From positions 4,267,001 through 4,331,000 of the forward strand of contig NZ_CP086106.1 of the NCBI RefSeq assembly GCF_016765655.2: a DNA stretch of 64,000 bases, read 5' to 3'. The DNA comes from Skermanella mucosa (GTDB taxonomy: Bacteria; Pseudomonadota; Alphaproteobacteria; Azospirillales; Azospirillaceae). Positions 16,280 to 24,189 of this stretch are shown here, piece after piece; the first letter of the stretch is position 1, and every line of letters begins with the position of its first letter. The notes beneath the pieces are model-generated. The model was not told the DNA's origin, ran no database searches, and was given only the letters and a program-made list of their open reading frames with translations. Position numbers and translations under genes: made by a program.

Positions 16280-17752
16280 ATGAAGTATTATGACGCTTTT
16301 TCAGCGTGCCTGCTCGCGACATTGGCGCTGCTCGCCGCTCCGGCCCAGGCGGCGGATCCGAATTACGGTGTTCCCCTGCCGAATCCCGCGATCCCCGACT
16401 ACGTGTTTCCGGCCCCGGAAACCGCGCTCCTGACGGCCGTCAACAACGCGGATACCGCCGCGATCTACCGGCACGGCTGGGGACTCTGGGCTTCGCTGAC
16501 GGCGCCGACGACGCAGACGGCCTATGGCATCGCCAATGCCCCCGTTTATCTCACGTGGCTGACCAAGCAGGACCTGGTCGACATGAGCACGGCGCCGTCC
16601 ACGGCCACCGATACCGCCGCCAGGACCACGGGGTCCGGCCGGGCCCGCAGCCTGGGCCTCAAGCCGGTCACCCAGCTCCGGAAGTTCGGGATCGACAGCT
16701 CGGCGCCGAAGCCCAAGGCGGCGGCGCCGGCCGCGACGGCGGTGACCCCGGACACGCAGATCTTCGAGACGGTCGCCTACGATCCGACCGCCGCCAAGTT
16801 CATCAATGACAATAAGCTGTTCGTCCTGTCGACCATCCAGGCCCTGTACAAGGCGGGCCAGGCGGAGATCCCGACCTTTCCGGTCACGGCGGTGTCGATC
16901 AAGCCTGTCTACAAGATCGTCTCGCAGTCGGAACTGATCGGCGGCAAGTACTATGCCATGCCGGCCTGGCCTGGCACTCCGGTCGTGACCGCCGAGATCG
17001 TGGCCTCAGGCTATCCCGAGACGGCGTGGCCCGGATGCGTCTATGTGGATGTCACCAATCCGGGGGCGTCCACGTCCACCGGGATCGACGGCACCTGCAG
17101 CGGCCAGACGGCGGCGTCGACCTACGGGCTCGGCGACTTCATCACTTATGCCGTGACCTCCGGCAACGTCGCCGCGTTCAACGCCGAGGGATACAACGTC
17201 GCCGCCGGAGACTACCTGCTGCTGATGGCGATGCATGTCACGTCGCGCGAGATGGCCGAATGGACGTGGCAGACCTATTTCTGGACGCCGGCGCCGATGA
17301 ACCCGCCCCTGCCCAGCAGCGACGCGATCGCGTCCGCCCAGCCCGCGGCGCTGAGCATGCCGGCCGCCCACTACGCCATGTCCATCGGCTACCAGATGAT
17401 CAGCCCGAACCAGCCGATCAACGGCGGCAACAACGACGGCAAGCCCGTGGTCGTCTACAATCCGTACCTGGAGTCCGGGTTCAACGCCGAGGTCTTCAGC
17501 GTCAGCCGGCCGGTCACCGATCCGAACACGGGCGTCGCCTGGACCGGTCAGGTGGGCGTGGAGACCAACTGCATGACCTGCCATTCCCTGGCCGCCGTCA
17601 ATTTCGGGACCGGCAGCGGCACGGGATACGCGACCACCTTCTATATCGGCCGCAACGACCCGATCTTCGCCGGAACGGTGCAGACCGACTTCCTGTGGTC
17701 CATCGCCGACGTCGTGTCGTCCCAGCAGACGAGCACCGCCGTCAAGAAGTAG
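16280..17752 (+). CDS. Secreted monohaem c-type cytochrome-like protein of unknown function
   Basis: This 490-residue protein has a clear Sec signal peptide (hydrophobic LLATLALLAAPAQA, cleavage after AQA near residue 24). It then has a long region rich in Ala, Pro, Thr and Trp without known repeats. A single haem-c attachment motif, CMTCH, lies about 55 residues from the C-terminus in VETNCMTCHSLAAVNFG. It is therefore expected in the periplasm with one covalent haem. I do not recognise the N-terminal 400 residues. An AGGAG site precedes the ATG. A hairpin follows the stop. No redox partner is encoded beside it, although hemA lies 1.7 kb downstream. Confidence 0.7.
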   Translation: MKYYDAFSACLLATLALLAAPAQAADPNYGVPLPNPAIPDYVFPAPETALLTAVNNADTAAIYRHGWGLWASLTAPTTQTAYGIANAPVYLTWLTKQDLVDMSTAPSTATDTAARTTGSGRARSLGLKPVTQLRKFGIDSSAPKPKAAAPAATAVTPDTQIFETVAYDPTAAKFINDNKLFVLSTIQALYKAGQAEIPTFPVTAVSIKPVYKIVSQSELIGGKYYAMPAWPGTPVVTAEIVASGYPETAWPGCVYVDVTNPGASTSTGIDGTCSGQTAASTYGLGDFITYAVTSGNVAAFNAEGYNVAAGDYLLLMAMHVTSREMAEWTWQTYFWTPAPMNPPLPSSDAIASAQPAALSMPAAHYAMSIGYQMISPNQPINGGNNDGKPVVVYNPYLESGFNAEVFSVSRPVTDPNTGVAWTGQVGVETNCMTCHSLAAVNFGTGSGTGYATTFYIGRNDPIFAGTVQTDFLWSIADVVSSQQTSTAVKK

Positions 17753-17768
17753 TTCCGGGCCTCTTGAA

Positions 17769-17802
17769 GCCGCCATGCCGGGACAAGTGCCCGCATGGCG
17801 GC
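17769..17802 (+). terminator. Hairpin after the monohaem protein gene
   Basis: GCCGCCATGC (17769-17778) pairs perfectly with GCATGGCGGC (17793-17802), with a further GGG/CCC inside and a 7-base loop. There is no T-run after it, so it may be a Rho-assisted or weak terminator or an RNA-stabilising 3' structure. Confidence 0.5.
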
Positions 17803-17892
17803 CCCGCACCGAAGTTCCTTGGTTGCCAAGGGGGTGCCGCAGTACGATCTGATCCGAGGGACCAAGTCGGATCGGAACGGACAGAGCGAGAA

Positions 17893-19284
17893 ATGACCAA
17901 GGTCGGAAATTCGGCGGCGAGCCGCGACAAGGCGTTCTACCTGCACCCCTACACCAACCTGAAGACCCACGAGGAGGTCGGACCGCTGGTGATCGAGCGG
18001 GGCGCCGGCGTCCATGTCTTCGATGACACGGGCAAGGCTTATATCGAGGGAATGGCCGGCCTGTGGTGCACCGCGCTGGGCTTCGGCGAGGAGCGGCTGG
18101 TGGAGGCGGCGACGCGCCAGATGCGCAAGCTGCCGTTCTATCATGCCTTCGGCCACAAGGCGCACGACCCCGGCATCGACCTGGCCGAGGCGCTGATCCG
18201 CATCGCGCCCGTGCCCATGTCCAAGGTGTTCTTCACCAACTCGGGATCGGAAGCCAACGACACCGTCGTCAAGCTGGTCTGGTACTACAACAACGCGCTG
18301 GGCCGGCCGAACAAGAAGAAGATCATCGCACGGCAGAAGGGCTATCACGGGGTCACCGTGGCGGCCGCGAGCCTGACCGGGCTGCCGCACCTGCACCGCG
18401 ACTTCGACCTGCCGATCGCCGGAATCCTGCACACCGACTGCCCGCACTTCTACCGCTACGGCGAGGAAGGCGAGACGGAGGAGGATTTCGCGACCCGCCT
18501 GGCCGACCAGCTGGAGCAGCTGATCCTGGCCGAGGGACCGGACACCATCGCCGCCTTCATCGCCGAGCCGGTGATGGGCGCCGGCGGCGTCATCGTGCCG
18601 CCCGCCACGTATTTCGACAGGATCCAGCCGGTCCTGAAGCGCTACGACATCCTGTTCATCGCCGACGAGGTGATCTGCGGGTTCGGCCGCACGGGGTCGA
18701 TGTTCGGCACCCAGACCTTCAACCTGCAGCCCGACATCATCACCGTCGCGAAGGCGCTGTCGTCGGCCTATCTGCCGATCGCGGCGGTCATGATCTCCGA
18801 GCCGATCTACCGGGCCATGGTCAGCCAGTCCGAGAAGATCGGCACCTTCGGCCATGGCTACACCTATTCCGGCCATCCCGTGCCCGCGGCGGTAGCGCTG
18901 GAGACCCTGAAGATCTACGAGGAGCGCGACATCGTCGGCCATGTCCGGGCGGTGGCGCCCCACCTGCAGGACGGCCTGCGCCGCTTCGCTGACCATCCGC
19001 TGGTGGGAGAGGTGCGCGGGATCGGACTGATCGCGGGCGTCGAGATCGTGGCGGACAAGGCGACCAAGGCCCCGTTCGACCCCAAGCTGGGGATCGGCGG
19101 CCATGTCGCCCGGTTCGCCCAGGAGCACGGACTGATCGTCCGCGCCATGGGGGACACCATCGGCTTCTCGCCGCCGCTGGTGATCAGCCCGTCCGAGCTG
19201 GACGACCTGGTCGAGCGTTTCGGCAAGGCGCTCGACGACACGCTCGCGATGGTGACGGAGAAGGGCTTGGCCGCCGTCGCCTGA
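17893..19284 (+). CDS. Class III (omega-amino acid/putrescine-type) aminotransferase
   Basis: This 463-residue PLP enzyme shows class III signatures: FFTNSGSEANDTVVKL, the GYHGVTVAAASLTG region, ADEVICGFGRTG, and ITVAKALSSAYLPIAAV with the PLP-binding lysine. The sequence best fits the group using putrescine, beta-alanine or taurine with pyruvate; the exact donor cannot be read from the sequence. The start ATG at 17893 is chosen because the conserved N-terminus begins there (FYLHPYTNL) with GAGCGAG upstream. It stands between the monohaem protein and hemA with its own spacing, so no operon is evident. Confidence 0.85.
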   Translation: MTKVGNSAASRDKAFYLHPYTNLKTHEEVGPLVIERGAGVHVFDDTGKAYIEGMAGLWCTALGFGEERLVEAATRQMRKLPFYHAFGHKAHDPGIDLAEALIRIAPVPMSKVFFTNSGSEANDTVVKLVWYYNNALGRPNKKKIIARQKGYHGVTVAAASLTGLPHLHRDFDLPIAGILHTDCPHFYRYGEEGETEEDFATRLADQLEQLILAEGPDTIAAFIAEPVMGAGGVIVPPATYFDRIQPVLKRYDILFIADEVICGFGRTGSMFGTQTFNLQPDIITVAKALSSAYLPIAAVMISEPIYRAMVSQSEKIGTFGHGYTYSGHPVPAAVALETLKIYEERDIVGHVRAVAPHLQDGLRRFADHPLVGEVRGIGLIAGVEIVADKATKAPFDPKLGIGGHVARFAQEHGLIVRAMGDTIGFSPPLVISPSELDDLVERFGKALDDTLAMVTEKGLAAVA

Positions 19285-19308
19285 CGGCAGGCATTTACCG
19301 GGATCCCT

Positions 19309-19322
19309 TTGACCAGGATCAA
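19309..19322. promoter_or_regulatory. FNR-type box upstream of hemA
   Basis: TTGACCAGGATCAA matches TTGAT-N4-ATCAA with one change in the left half. It is centred about 169 bases before the hemA ATG. In related phototrophic alphaproteobacteria hemA is activated by FnrL under low oxygen, so a regulatory role is plausible here. The distance implies either a distant transcription start or a modulating site. Confidence 0.6.
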
Positions 19323-19432
19323 TGCCGGGTGGACTGAATCGTCTAGTTTCTCGCGGTGGCTCGGCAGGTCCGGGCCACCGCGACACGGTGCCACGCTGCA
19401 TCGGCCGACTGCCGATTTACATGTTCCATAAA

Positions 19433-19449
19433 GTGTCGAATTCTGACAC
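19433..19449. promoter_or_regulatory. Palindrome GTGTC-N7-GACAC before hemA
   Basis: The 17-base sequence GTGTCGAATTCTGACAC has perfect five-base arms and sits 36 bases before the hemA start, in a good position for an operator. The spacing does not fit the PpsR/CrtJ motif TGT-N12-ACA. The binding protein is unknown. Confidence 0.4.
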
Positions 19450-19484
19450 GTTGTTGAAAAAAGAGAACCTACGGATCACGCGCC

Positions 19485-20702
19485 ATGGATTACGAAGCCT
19501 TCTTCCGGACCCAGATCGACAATCTGAAGCGTGAAGGCCGATACCGGGTCTTCGCGGATCTGGAACGCCGGGCGGGCAATTTCCCCAAGGCGAAACGTTA
19601 CGACGGGGCGAGCGGCACCGTCCAGGAAGTCACGGTCTGGTGCTCCAACGACTATCTCGGCATGGGCCAGCATCCCGCCGTGCTCCGGGCCATGCACGAG
19701 GCGCTGGAGACTTGCGGCGCCGGTGCCGGCGGGACCCGCAACATCTCCGGCACCAACCACTACCATGTCCTGCTGGAGCGCGAGCTGGCCGACCTCCACG
19801 GCAAGGAAGCGGCCCTTCTGTTCACCTCGGGCTATATCTCGAACCAGGCGACGCTCAGCACGCTGGGCAAGCTGCTGCCCAACTGCGTGATCCTGTCCGA
19901 CGCGCTCAACCATAATTCGATGATCGAGGGCATCCGCCAGTCGGGCGCCGAGAAATACGTCTTCCGCCACAACGACCCGGAGCACCTGGACCAGCTGATG
20001 AGCCGGCTGCCGGCCGACCGGCCGAAGCTGGTGGCGTTCGAATCCGTCTATTCCATGGACGGCGACATCGCCCCGCTGGACGAGTTGTGCGACGTCGCCG
20101 ACAAGCACAACGCGATGACCTACCTGGACGAAGTCCATGCGGTGGGCATGTACGGCCCGCGCGGCGCCGGCGTCGCGGAGCGGGACGGCGTGATGCACCG
20201 GCTGACCATCATCGAGGGGACGCTGGGCAAGGCGTTCGGCGTGATGGGCGGCTATATCGCCGCGTCGTCCGCCCTGGTGGACGTGGTCCGCAGCTTCGCG
20301 TCGGGCTTCATCTTCACGACCTCGCTGACTCCGTCGATCGCCGCCGGCGCGCTTGCCAGCGTGCGTCACCTGAAGCAGAGCCAGGCCGAGCGGGCTTCCC
20401 ACCAGGAACGGGCCGCCACGCTGAAGCGCCGGCTGCTGGACGCCGGCCTGCCGGTGCTGCGGTCGGTCAGCCACATCGTTCCCGTGCTGGTCGGCGACCC
20501 GCGGCTTTGCAAGCAGGCGAGCGACGAGCTTCTGGAACGGCACAATATCTACGTCCAGCCGATCAATTATCCGACGGTTCCGCGCGGCACCGAGCGGCTG
20601 CGGATCACCCCCTGCCCGCTCCACACCGACGGCGACATGGACCATCTGGTCGATGCGCTGCTCGATGTCTGGAGCCGGCTGGAACTGAAGAAGGCGGCCT
20701 GA
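19485..20702 (+). CDS. hemA: 5-aminolevulinate synthase
   Basis: This 405-residue PLP enzyme of the alpha-oxoamine synthase family condenses glycine and succinyl-CoA to 5-aminolevulinate, the first step of haem synthesis by the C4 route typical of alphaproteobacteria. Visible motifs are [49 protein letters not shown] and the PLP-lysine motif [16 protein letters not shown]. The length is normal. It is transcribed alone from a region containing an FNR-like box and a second palindrome. Haem and sirohaem users (nas, hup and the cytochrome-like protein) occur in the same window. Confidence 0.96.
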   Translation: MDYEAFFRTQIDNLKREGRYRVFADLERRAGNFPKAKRYDGASGTVQEVTVWCSNDYLGMGQHPAVLRAMHEALETCGAGAGGTRNISGTNHYHVLLERELADLHGKEAALLFTSGYISNQATLSTLGKLLPNCVILSDALNHNSMIEGIRQSGAEKYVFRHNDPEHLDQLMSRLPADRPKLVAFESVYSMDGDIAPLDELCDVADKHNAMTYLDEVHAVGMYGPRGAGVAERDGVMHRLTIIEGTLGKAFGVMGGYIAASSALVDVVRSFASGFIFTTSLTPSIAAGALASVRHLKQSQAERASHQERAATLKRRLLDAGLPVLRSVSHIVPVLVGDPRLCKQASDELLERHNIYVQPINYPTVPRGTERLRITPCPLHTDGDMDHLVDALLDVWSRLELKKAA

Positions 20703-20748
20703 CCTGCAAGGGTCGGACCGCCTTCGCGACAGCTTCCGTGGTCGGGGA

Positions 20749-21450
20749 TCAGTTGCTCTGGCGCGCCTGATCCTCGGCGGTCTGGGGCTGGACCTCGGCC
20801 TGGGTGGCGTTGACTCGGATGGACTGGGCGCGCTTGTCCACTCCGGCCACCTTGTTCCAGGGCACCTCGAAGATGGTGTCGCCGATGGCCCCGAGCAGCC
20901 CGCCGGTGCTGATCAGCAGGGTGTCTATCCTGCCGGTCTCCAGGTTGAGGACGGTGCCCGCGACATCGCCGAAATCCTCCTTGTCGGACAGGTCCACGGA
21001 CATTTTCGCCAGGTCCTCGGTATAGACCTGGTTGGCGGCGAGACCGCCGCCGCCGCGGGAATGCGTCGGCGACTGCGCTTCGGTCGTGTTGAGCGCCGCC
21101 GGGCGCTCCGTGTCGGAGCCTGCATTCGCCTGGGGGGTCCCGCCGTCGCGGGTCTTGCCTCCGGAACCCGCCGGCGGCGTCACGTTGGTCGCCGCGGTAT
21201 CGCCGTCCTGGCCGCCGACGGCGGGCTGGCGGGCACCCTGCGGCTGAACCTTGGGATCGGCCGGCTTTGACTGCTGGGTCCCTTCCGGGCCGCCCATCTG
21301 CCGGCCGGCAGGCAGGCTTTCCGGCGTCTGGATACCTTCCATCTGGTCGGTCGTCGAGCGGCCGCCCATGGCCGGCGTGTCCTGCGCATAAGCCCCGGTG
21401 CCCAGGGTCGTCAGGATCGCGGTCGCCGCCAGGAGTGTTTTGAGGGACAC
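20749..21450 (-). CDS. Secreted PRC-barrel domain protein
   Basis: This protein of about 233 residues has an N-terminal signal peptide (SLKTLLAATAILTTLGTGAYA), a low-complexity Gly/Pro/Gln/Thr-rich middle of about 110 residues, and a C-terminal PRC-barrel domain (MSVDLSDKEDFGDVAGTVLN ... LLISTGGLLGAIGDTIFEVPW). Proteins of this type are common in alphaproteobacteria; their exact role is unclear. I favour the GTG at 21450 because GGAG lies six bases before it. The in-frame ATG at 21462 has no ribosome binding site. It is convergent with hemA, whose stop is 46 bases away. Confidence 0.75.
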   Translation of the reverse strand: MSLKTLLAATAILTTLGTGAYAQDTPAMGGRSTTDQMEGIQTPESLPAGRQMGGPEGTQQSKPADPKVQPQGARQPAVGGQDGDTAATNVTPPAGSGGKTRDGGTPQANAGSDTERPAALNTTEAQSPTHSRGGGGLAANQVYTEDLAKMSVDLSDKEDFGDVAGTVLNLETGRIDTLLISTGGLLGAIGDTIFEVPWNKVAGVDKRAQSIRVNATQAEVQPQTAEDQARQSN

Positions 21451-21633
21451 GATGGTCTCCATGTGGTGTGAATCTGCTACCCTGTTCAACAGGGCGTCGG
21501 CGTGCGGCGTTCCGTGCCGTTCTTCCGTCCATCGACGAATTGCGAATGCGTCTCAACAGCAGCTATGGACTTATCGGCGGAGACGCACTATGTTCCTCGG
21601 TGAGCCGTTGGAACCTTCCGGGGGAGTGGCACC

Positions 21634-22179
21634 ATGTATCGCGACAATTCACTGATGCCGAAAGAGGCCGTGCGCCTCGCCGTACTCGGAACGCTCGCCC
21701 AGGCGGGTTCCCTGCGCTACGCCGATCTGGCCGGCGCGCTGCGCCATTTCACCAGCCGCATCGTCGGCCCGTCGCTCGACCTGATGGGAACGTCGCTGGA
21801 GCTGCTGCGCTATGACGGCTCCATCGAGGCGCTGGACGGTACCGGCATGGAGGACAACGCGGTCCTGACGGTGACCGAGGCCGGCCGCCGGGAGTTCGAG
21901 ACCCTGATGCGGGCCAATGTCCGCGCCCCGTCGTCCGACGACCTGAACAAGCTGGTGATCACGCTCAAGCTCCGCTTTCTCCATCTTCTCGACAAGGAGG
22001 AACAGCAGGAGCAGATCGACCTGCTCGCCAGCATGTACGAGACGGAACTGGCGCGCCTGCAGGATCTGCGGCGCTATCACGAGGGCGACCCCGGCCATCT
22101 GACCGAGTGGCTGGACCATGACATCGCCCAGGTCGAGGCCCGCCTGCGCTGGTTCCAGGACCTGTACGAACGGACCTGA
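21634..22179 (+). CDS. PadR-like winged-helix transcriptional regulator
   Basis: This 181-residue protein has an N-terminal winged-helix region (EAVRLAVLGTLAQAGSLRYA ... LTVTEAGRREFETLM) and a helical C-terminal half with LDKEEQQEQIDLLASMYETE and a final amphipathic helix. That layout resembles PadR regulators with the virulence-activator-type C-terminal domain. Such proteins are usually dimeric repressors sensing small molecules. The target is not evident: the flanking genes are the divergent PRC-barrel gene and the Hpt/receiver-like gene. A GGGGGAG site precedes the ATG. The family call is by fold-level resemblance only. Confidence 0.65.
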   Translation: MYRDNSLMPKEAVRLAVLGTLAQAGSLRYADLAGALRHFTSRIVGPSLDLMGTSLELLRYDGSIEALDGTGMEDNAVLTVTEAGRREFETLMRANVRAPSSDDLNKLVITLKLRFLHLLDKEEQQEQIDLLASMYETELARLQDLRRYHEGDPGHLTEWLDHDIAQVEARLRWFQDLYERT

Positions 22180-22301
22180 CCTGCCCTTGGGCGTGTCCAT
22201 AAGCGGCTCGACGCTGCGCCGACAGGCCTAGCACAAGACGAGTAGTGCCAAATGCGCATCAAAAGGGGTATGATGTAATCCCTTTTCCCAGCGCCGTGGC
22301 C

Positions 22302-23081
22302 ATGCTCCCGATGTCAGTCAATCTCGATGCCGACGACCTAGCCGATCAACTGCGTGTCGAATTCAAGGACGATGCGCAGGATCGACTCGATATTGTCTAT
22401 CAGACGTTGGACAAACGGGCGAACAGCCTGCTGGCCGACGAGGAGGCTCTCATGATCCTCCGGCGCGAAGCCAGCAAGCTCCGCGGCATCGGCGCCTCCT
22501 GCGGATTCCCGCTGGTCAACCTGATCGCGCACCGCCTGGAGACCTATCTTGGCGGCAACCTCACCCGGCTGAACGAGCGCCAGATCGAGGATGTCACCCG
22601 GTTCGCCGACCGGCTCGCCCAGGCCGTGGACCGGGAAGAGCTCCCCGATGTCGCGACGACCAACCAGATCATCCGCACCCTGCCCGTCCGGTACGAGTTC
22701 GACATCACCGACATCGAGGTGCACGACGTCGAGATCATGCTGGTGACCCCGTCCAAGGTGGTGAGCAAGCTGGTCAGCACCGAGATGGCGGCCTGCGGCT
22801 TTCGAACCGTCATCGTGCGCGACCCGATCGAGTCGATCGCCCTGGCGGTCCGGATGCCGCCGGACATGATCATCGCATCGGCCGTGATGGATGGCCTGGG
22901 CGGGCTCGACCTGCTGCGCGGCCTGCGCGCCATGTCCCCCACCCGGGACATGCCCATGGCGCTGCTGACCAGCCTGGAGACCGGCATCAAGGATGTGCCG
23001 GAAGGCATCGCCGTGATCCGGGTCGGCACCCATTTCGGCGACGATTTCGCCGGGGCGATCACGCGCTTCAACCTGGGCTGA
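22302..23081 (+). CDS. Degenerate Hpt plus receiver-like two-domain protein
   Basis: This protein of about 259 residues has a helical N-terminal domain whose RREASKLRGIGASCGFP segment aligns with the Hpt motif (A-H-x-L-K-G), but Ser occupies the position of the phosphorylatable His. The C-terminal half resembles a receiver domain (VEIMLVTPSKVVSKLVSTEM; GLGGLDLLRGLRAM), but the phospho-acceptor Asp is replaced within MIIASAVMDG. Both domains therefore look unable to carry phosphate, and a scaffolding role is possible. The start is uncertain: ATGs at 22302 and 22311 and a GTG at 22245 are all in frame, and none has a strong ribosome binding site. The next gene is convergent. Confidence 0.65.
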   Translation: MLPMSVNLDADDLADQLRVEFKDDAQDRLDIVYQTLDKRANSLLADEEALMILRREASKLRGIGASCGFPLVNLIAHRLETYLGGNLTRLNERQIEDVTRFADRLAQAVDREELPDVATTNQIIRTLPVRYEFDITDIEVHDVEIMLVTPSKVVSKLVSTEMAACGFRTVIVRDPIESIALAVRMPPDMIIASAVMDGLGGLDLLRGLRAMSPTRDMPMALLTSLETGIKDVPEGIAVIRVGTHFGDDFAGAITRFNLG

Positions 23082-23090
23082 CGGAACCGC

Positions 23091-24080
23091 TTATTTCCAC
23101 TGGCCGCAGCACCTCTTGAACTTCCGGCCGCTACCGCAGGGACAGGGGTCGTTGCGGCCGACATACCGGTACGGATTCAAGACGGTCTGCTGACCGCCGA
23201 CGCCGATGGACGGCATCCCCGGAAAAGCCATGGCGGGATAGCCGGGTGCATCCCATCCCGCCAGTGCAGGTTCGCCCTGACGCAGGGTCCGGGCGATCCG
23301 GGCGACCTCCTGGTCGATCTCCTCCTCGGCGGCCTCACCTTCCCAATCGTCGCGGATCGTCCAGTCCCGGAGTTCGGTGACGGTATCGCCGAACGGCGTG
23401 TATTCGTCGTTGATCCCGACCAACAGCTCCCCGGCCTGGGCATCGGCCAGGATCCGCTCGAAATCCTCCCGGGACAGGAACTGCGGATCGATGATCCCGG
23501 CACAGAAACTCTGCTCGACCGCGTCGCGCAGCTCGGTGAAGCCCATCTGCGCGATCAGTTCCGCCCAGCCGGACGACACGACGCCGTCGCCGTCACCGGC
23601 CAGATTCCCCTGCAGGCGTCGAAGATAGTCCGACAGGGCGGACCGCTCGATCCGGCCGGCGACCGTCAGCATGCCCAAGGTGTCGAGCATGCGCCGCCTG
23701 ACATGGCAGTCCGCGGCGGGATTCTCGACGAGATCCATCAGCGGGGCCGGATCGCCATCGAACAGGTTGAACATCACGCGATGTGCCGTCACGGTGATGG
23801 CATCGCCCAGCAGCGTATCGACCTTCTCGGAGTCCTGCGCCAGCAGTCCCGCGACCGTCCGGTAGGCCGAGGTCGCGCGCCAGGACCCGAGCAGATGCAC
23901 GGCCAGGAACAGCAGGCCTTCTTCCCCGGCAAGCGCCGGCGTCGGCGTGTCGTTTGCCCGCGCGACGACCCCGGTCAGGATCGGAACCATCTCGTCGCGC
24001 CGGGACGCGGCTTCGCCAACGGCTTCGACCGGAACGGTCGTCGCTTCCCTGAATGCAGAGATGATCTGCTCGGTCTCCAT
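23091..24080 (-). CDS. DUF1186 domain protein with C-terminal SEC-C zinc motif
   Basis: This 329-residue protein has a helical repeat-like body ([31 protein letters not shown]) that matches the DUF1186 type. It ends in the SEC-C motif [17 protein letters not shown], which binds zinc and occurs at the end of SecA and of many unrelated proteins. The function of DUF1186 proteins is not established. The start ATG at 24080 follows a GGGGGAAGC sequence. It ends 10 bases from the convergent Hpt-like gene, and a triple 13-base repeat lies upstream at the end of the neighbouring gene. Confidence 0.8.
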   Translation of the reverse strand: METEQIISAFREATTVPVEAVGEAASRRDEMVPILTGVVARANDTPTPALAGEEGLLFLAVHLLGSWRATSAYRTVAGLLAQDSEKVDTLLGDAITVTAHRVMFNLFDGDPAPLMDLVENPAADCHVRRRMLDTLGMLTVAGRIERSALSDYLRRLQGNLAGDGDGVVSSGWAELIAQMGFTELRDAVEQSFCAGIIDPQFLSREDFERILADAQAGELLVGINDEYTPFGDTVTELRDWTIRDDWEGEAAEEEIDQEVARIARTLRQGEPALAGWDAPGYPAMAFPGMPSIGVGGQQTVLNPYRYVGRNDPCPCGSGRKFKRCCGQWK

Positions 24081-24150
24081 GGCTTCCCCCTTTGCGCCGG
24101 CCGCAGTTTAGCAGCAAGCCGGCCGGGGTGAAGGCCCTCGCGACATTTAT

Positions 24151-24189
24151 CCTCAACTTGCGCCCTCAGCTTGCGCCCTCAACTTGAGC
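24151..24189. repeat. Three tandem 13-base repeats at the stop of the TPR/OGT-like gene
   Basis: The units are CCTCAACTTGCGC (24151-24163), CCTCAGCTTGCGC (24164-24176) and CCTCAACTTGAGC (24177-24189). The third unit contains the stop codon and last codons of the minus-strand gene, so slippage here would leave the protein unchanged or alter its last residues. Confidence 0.8.
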
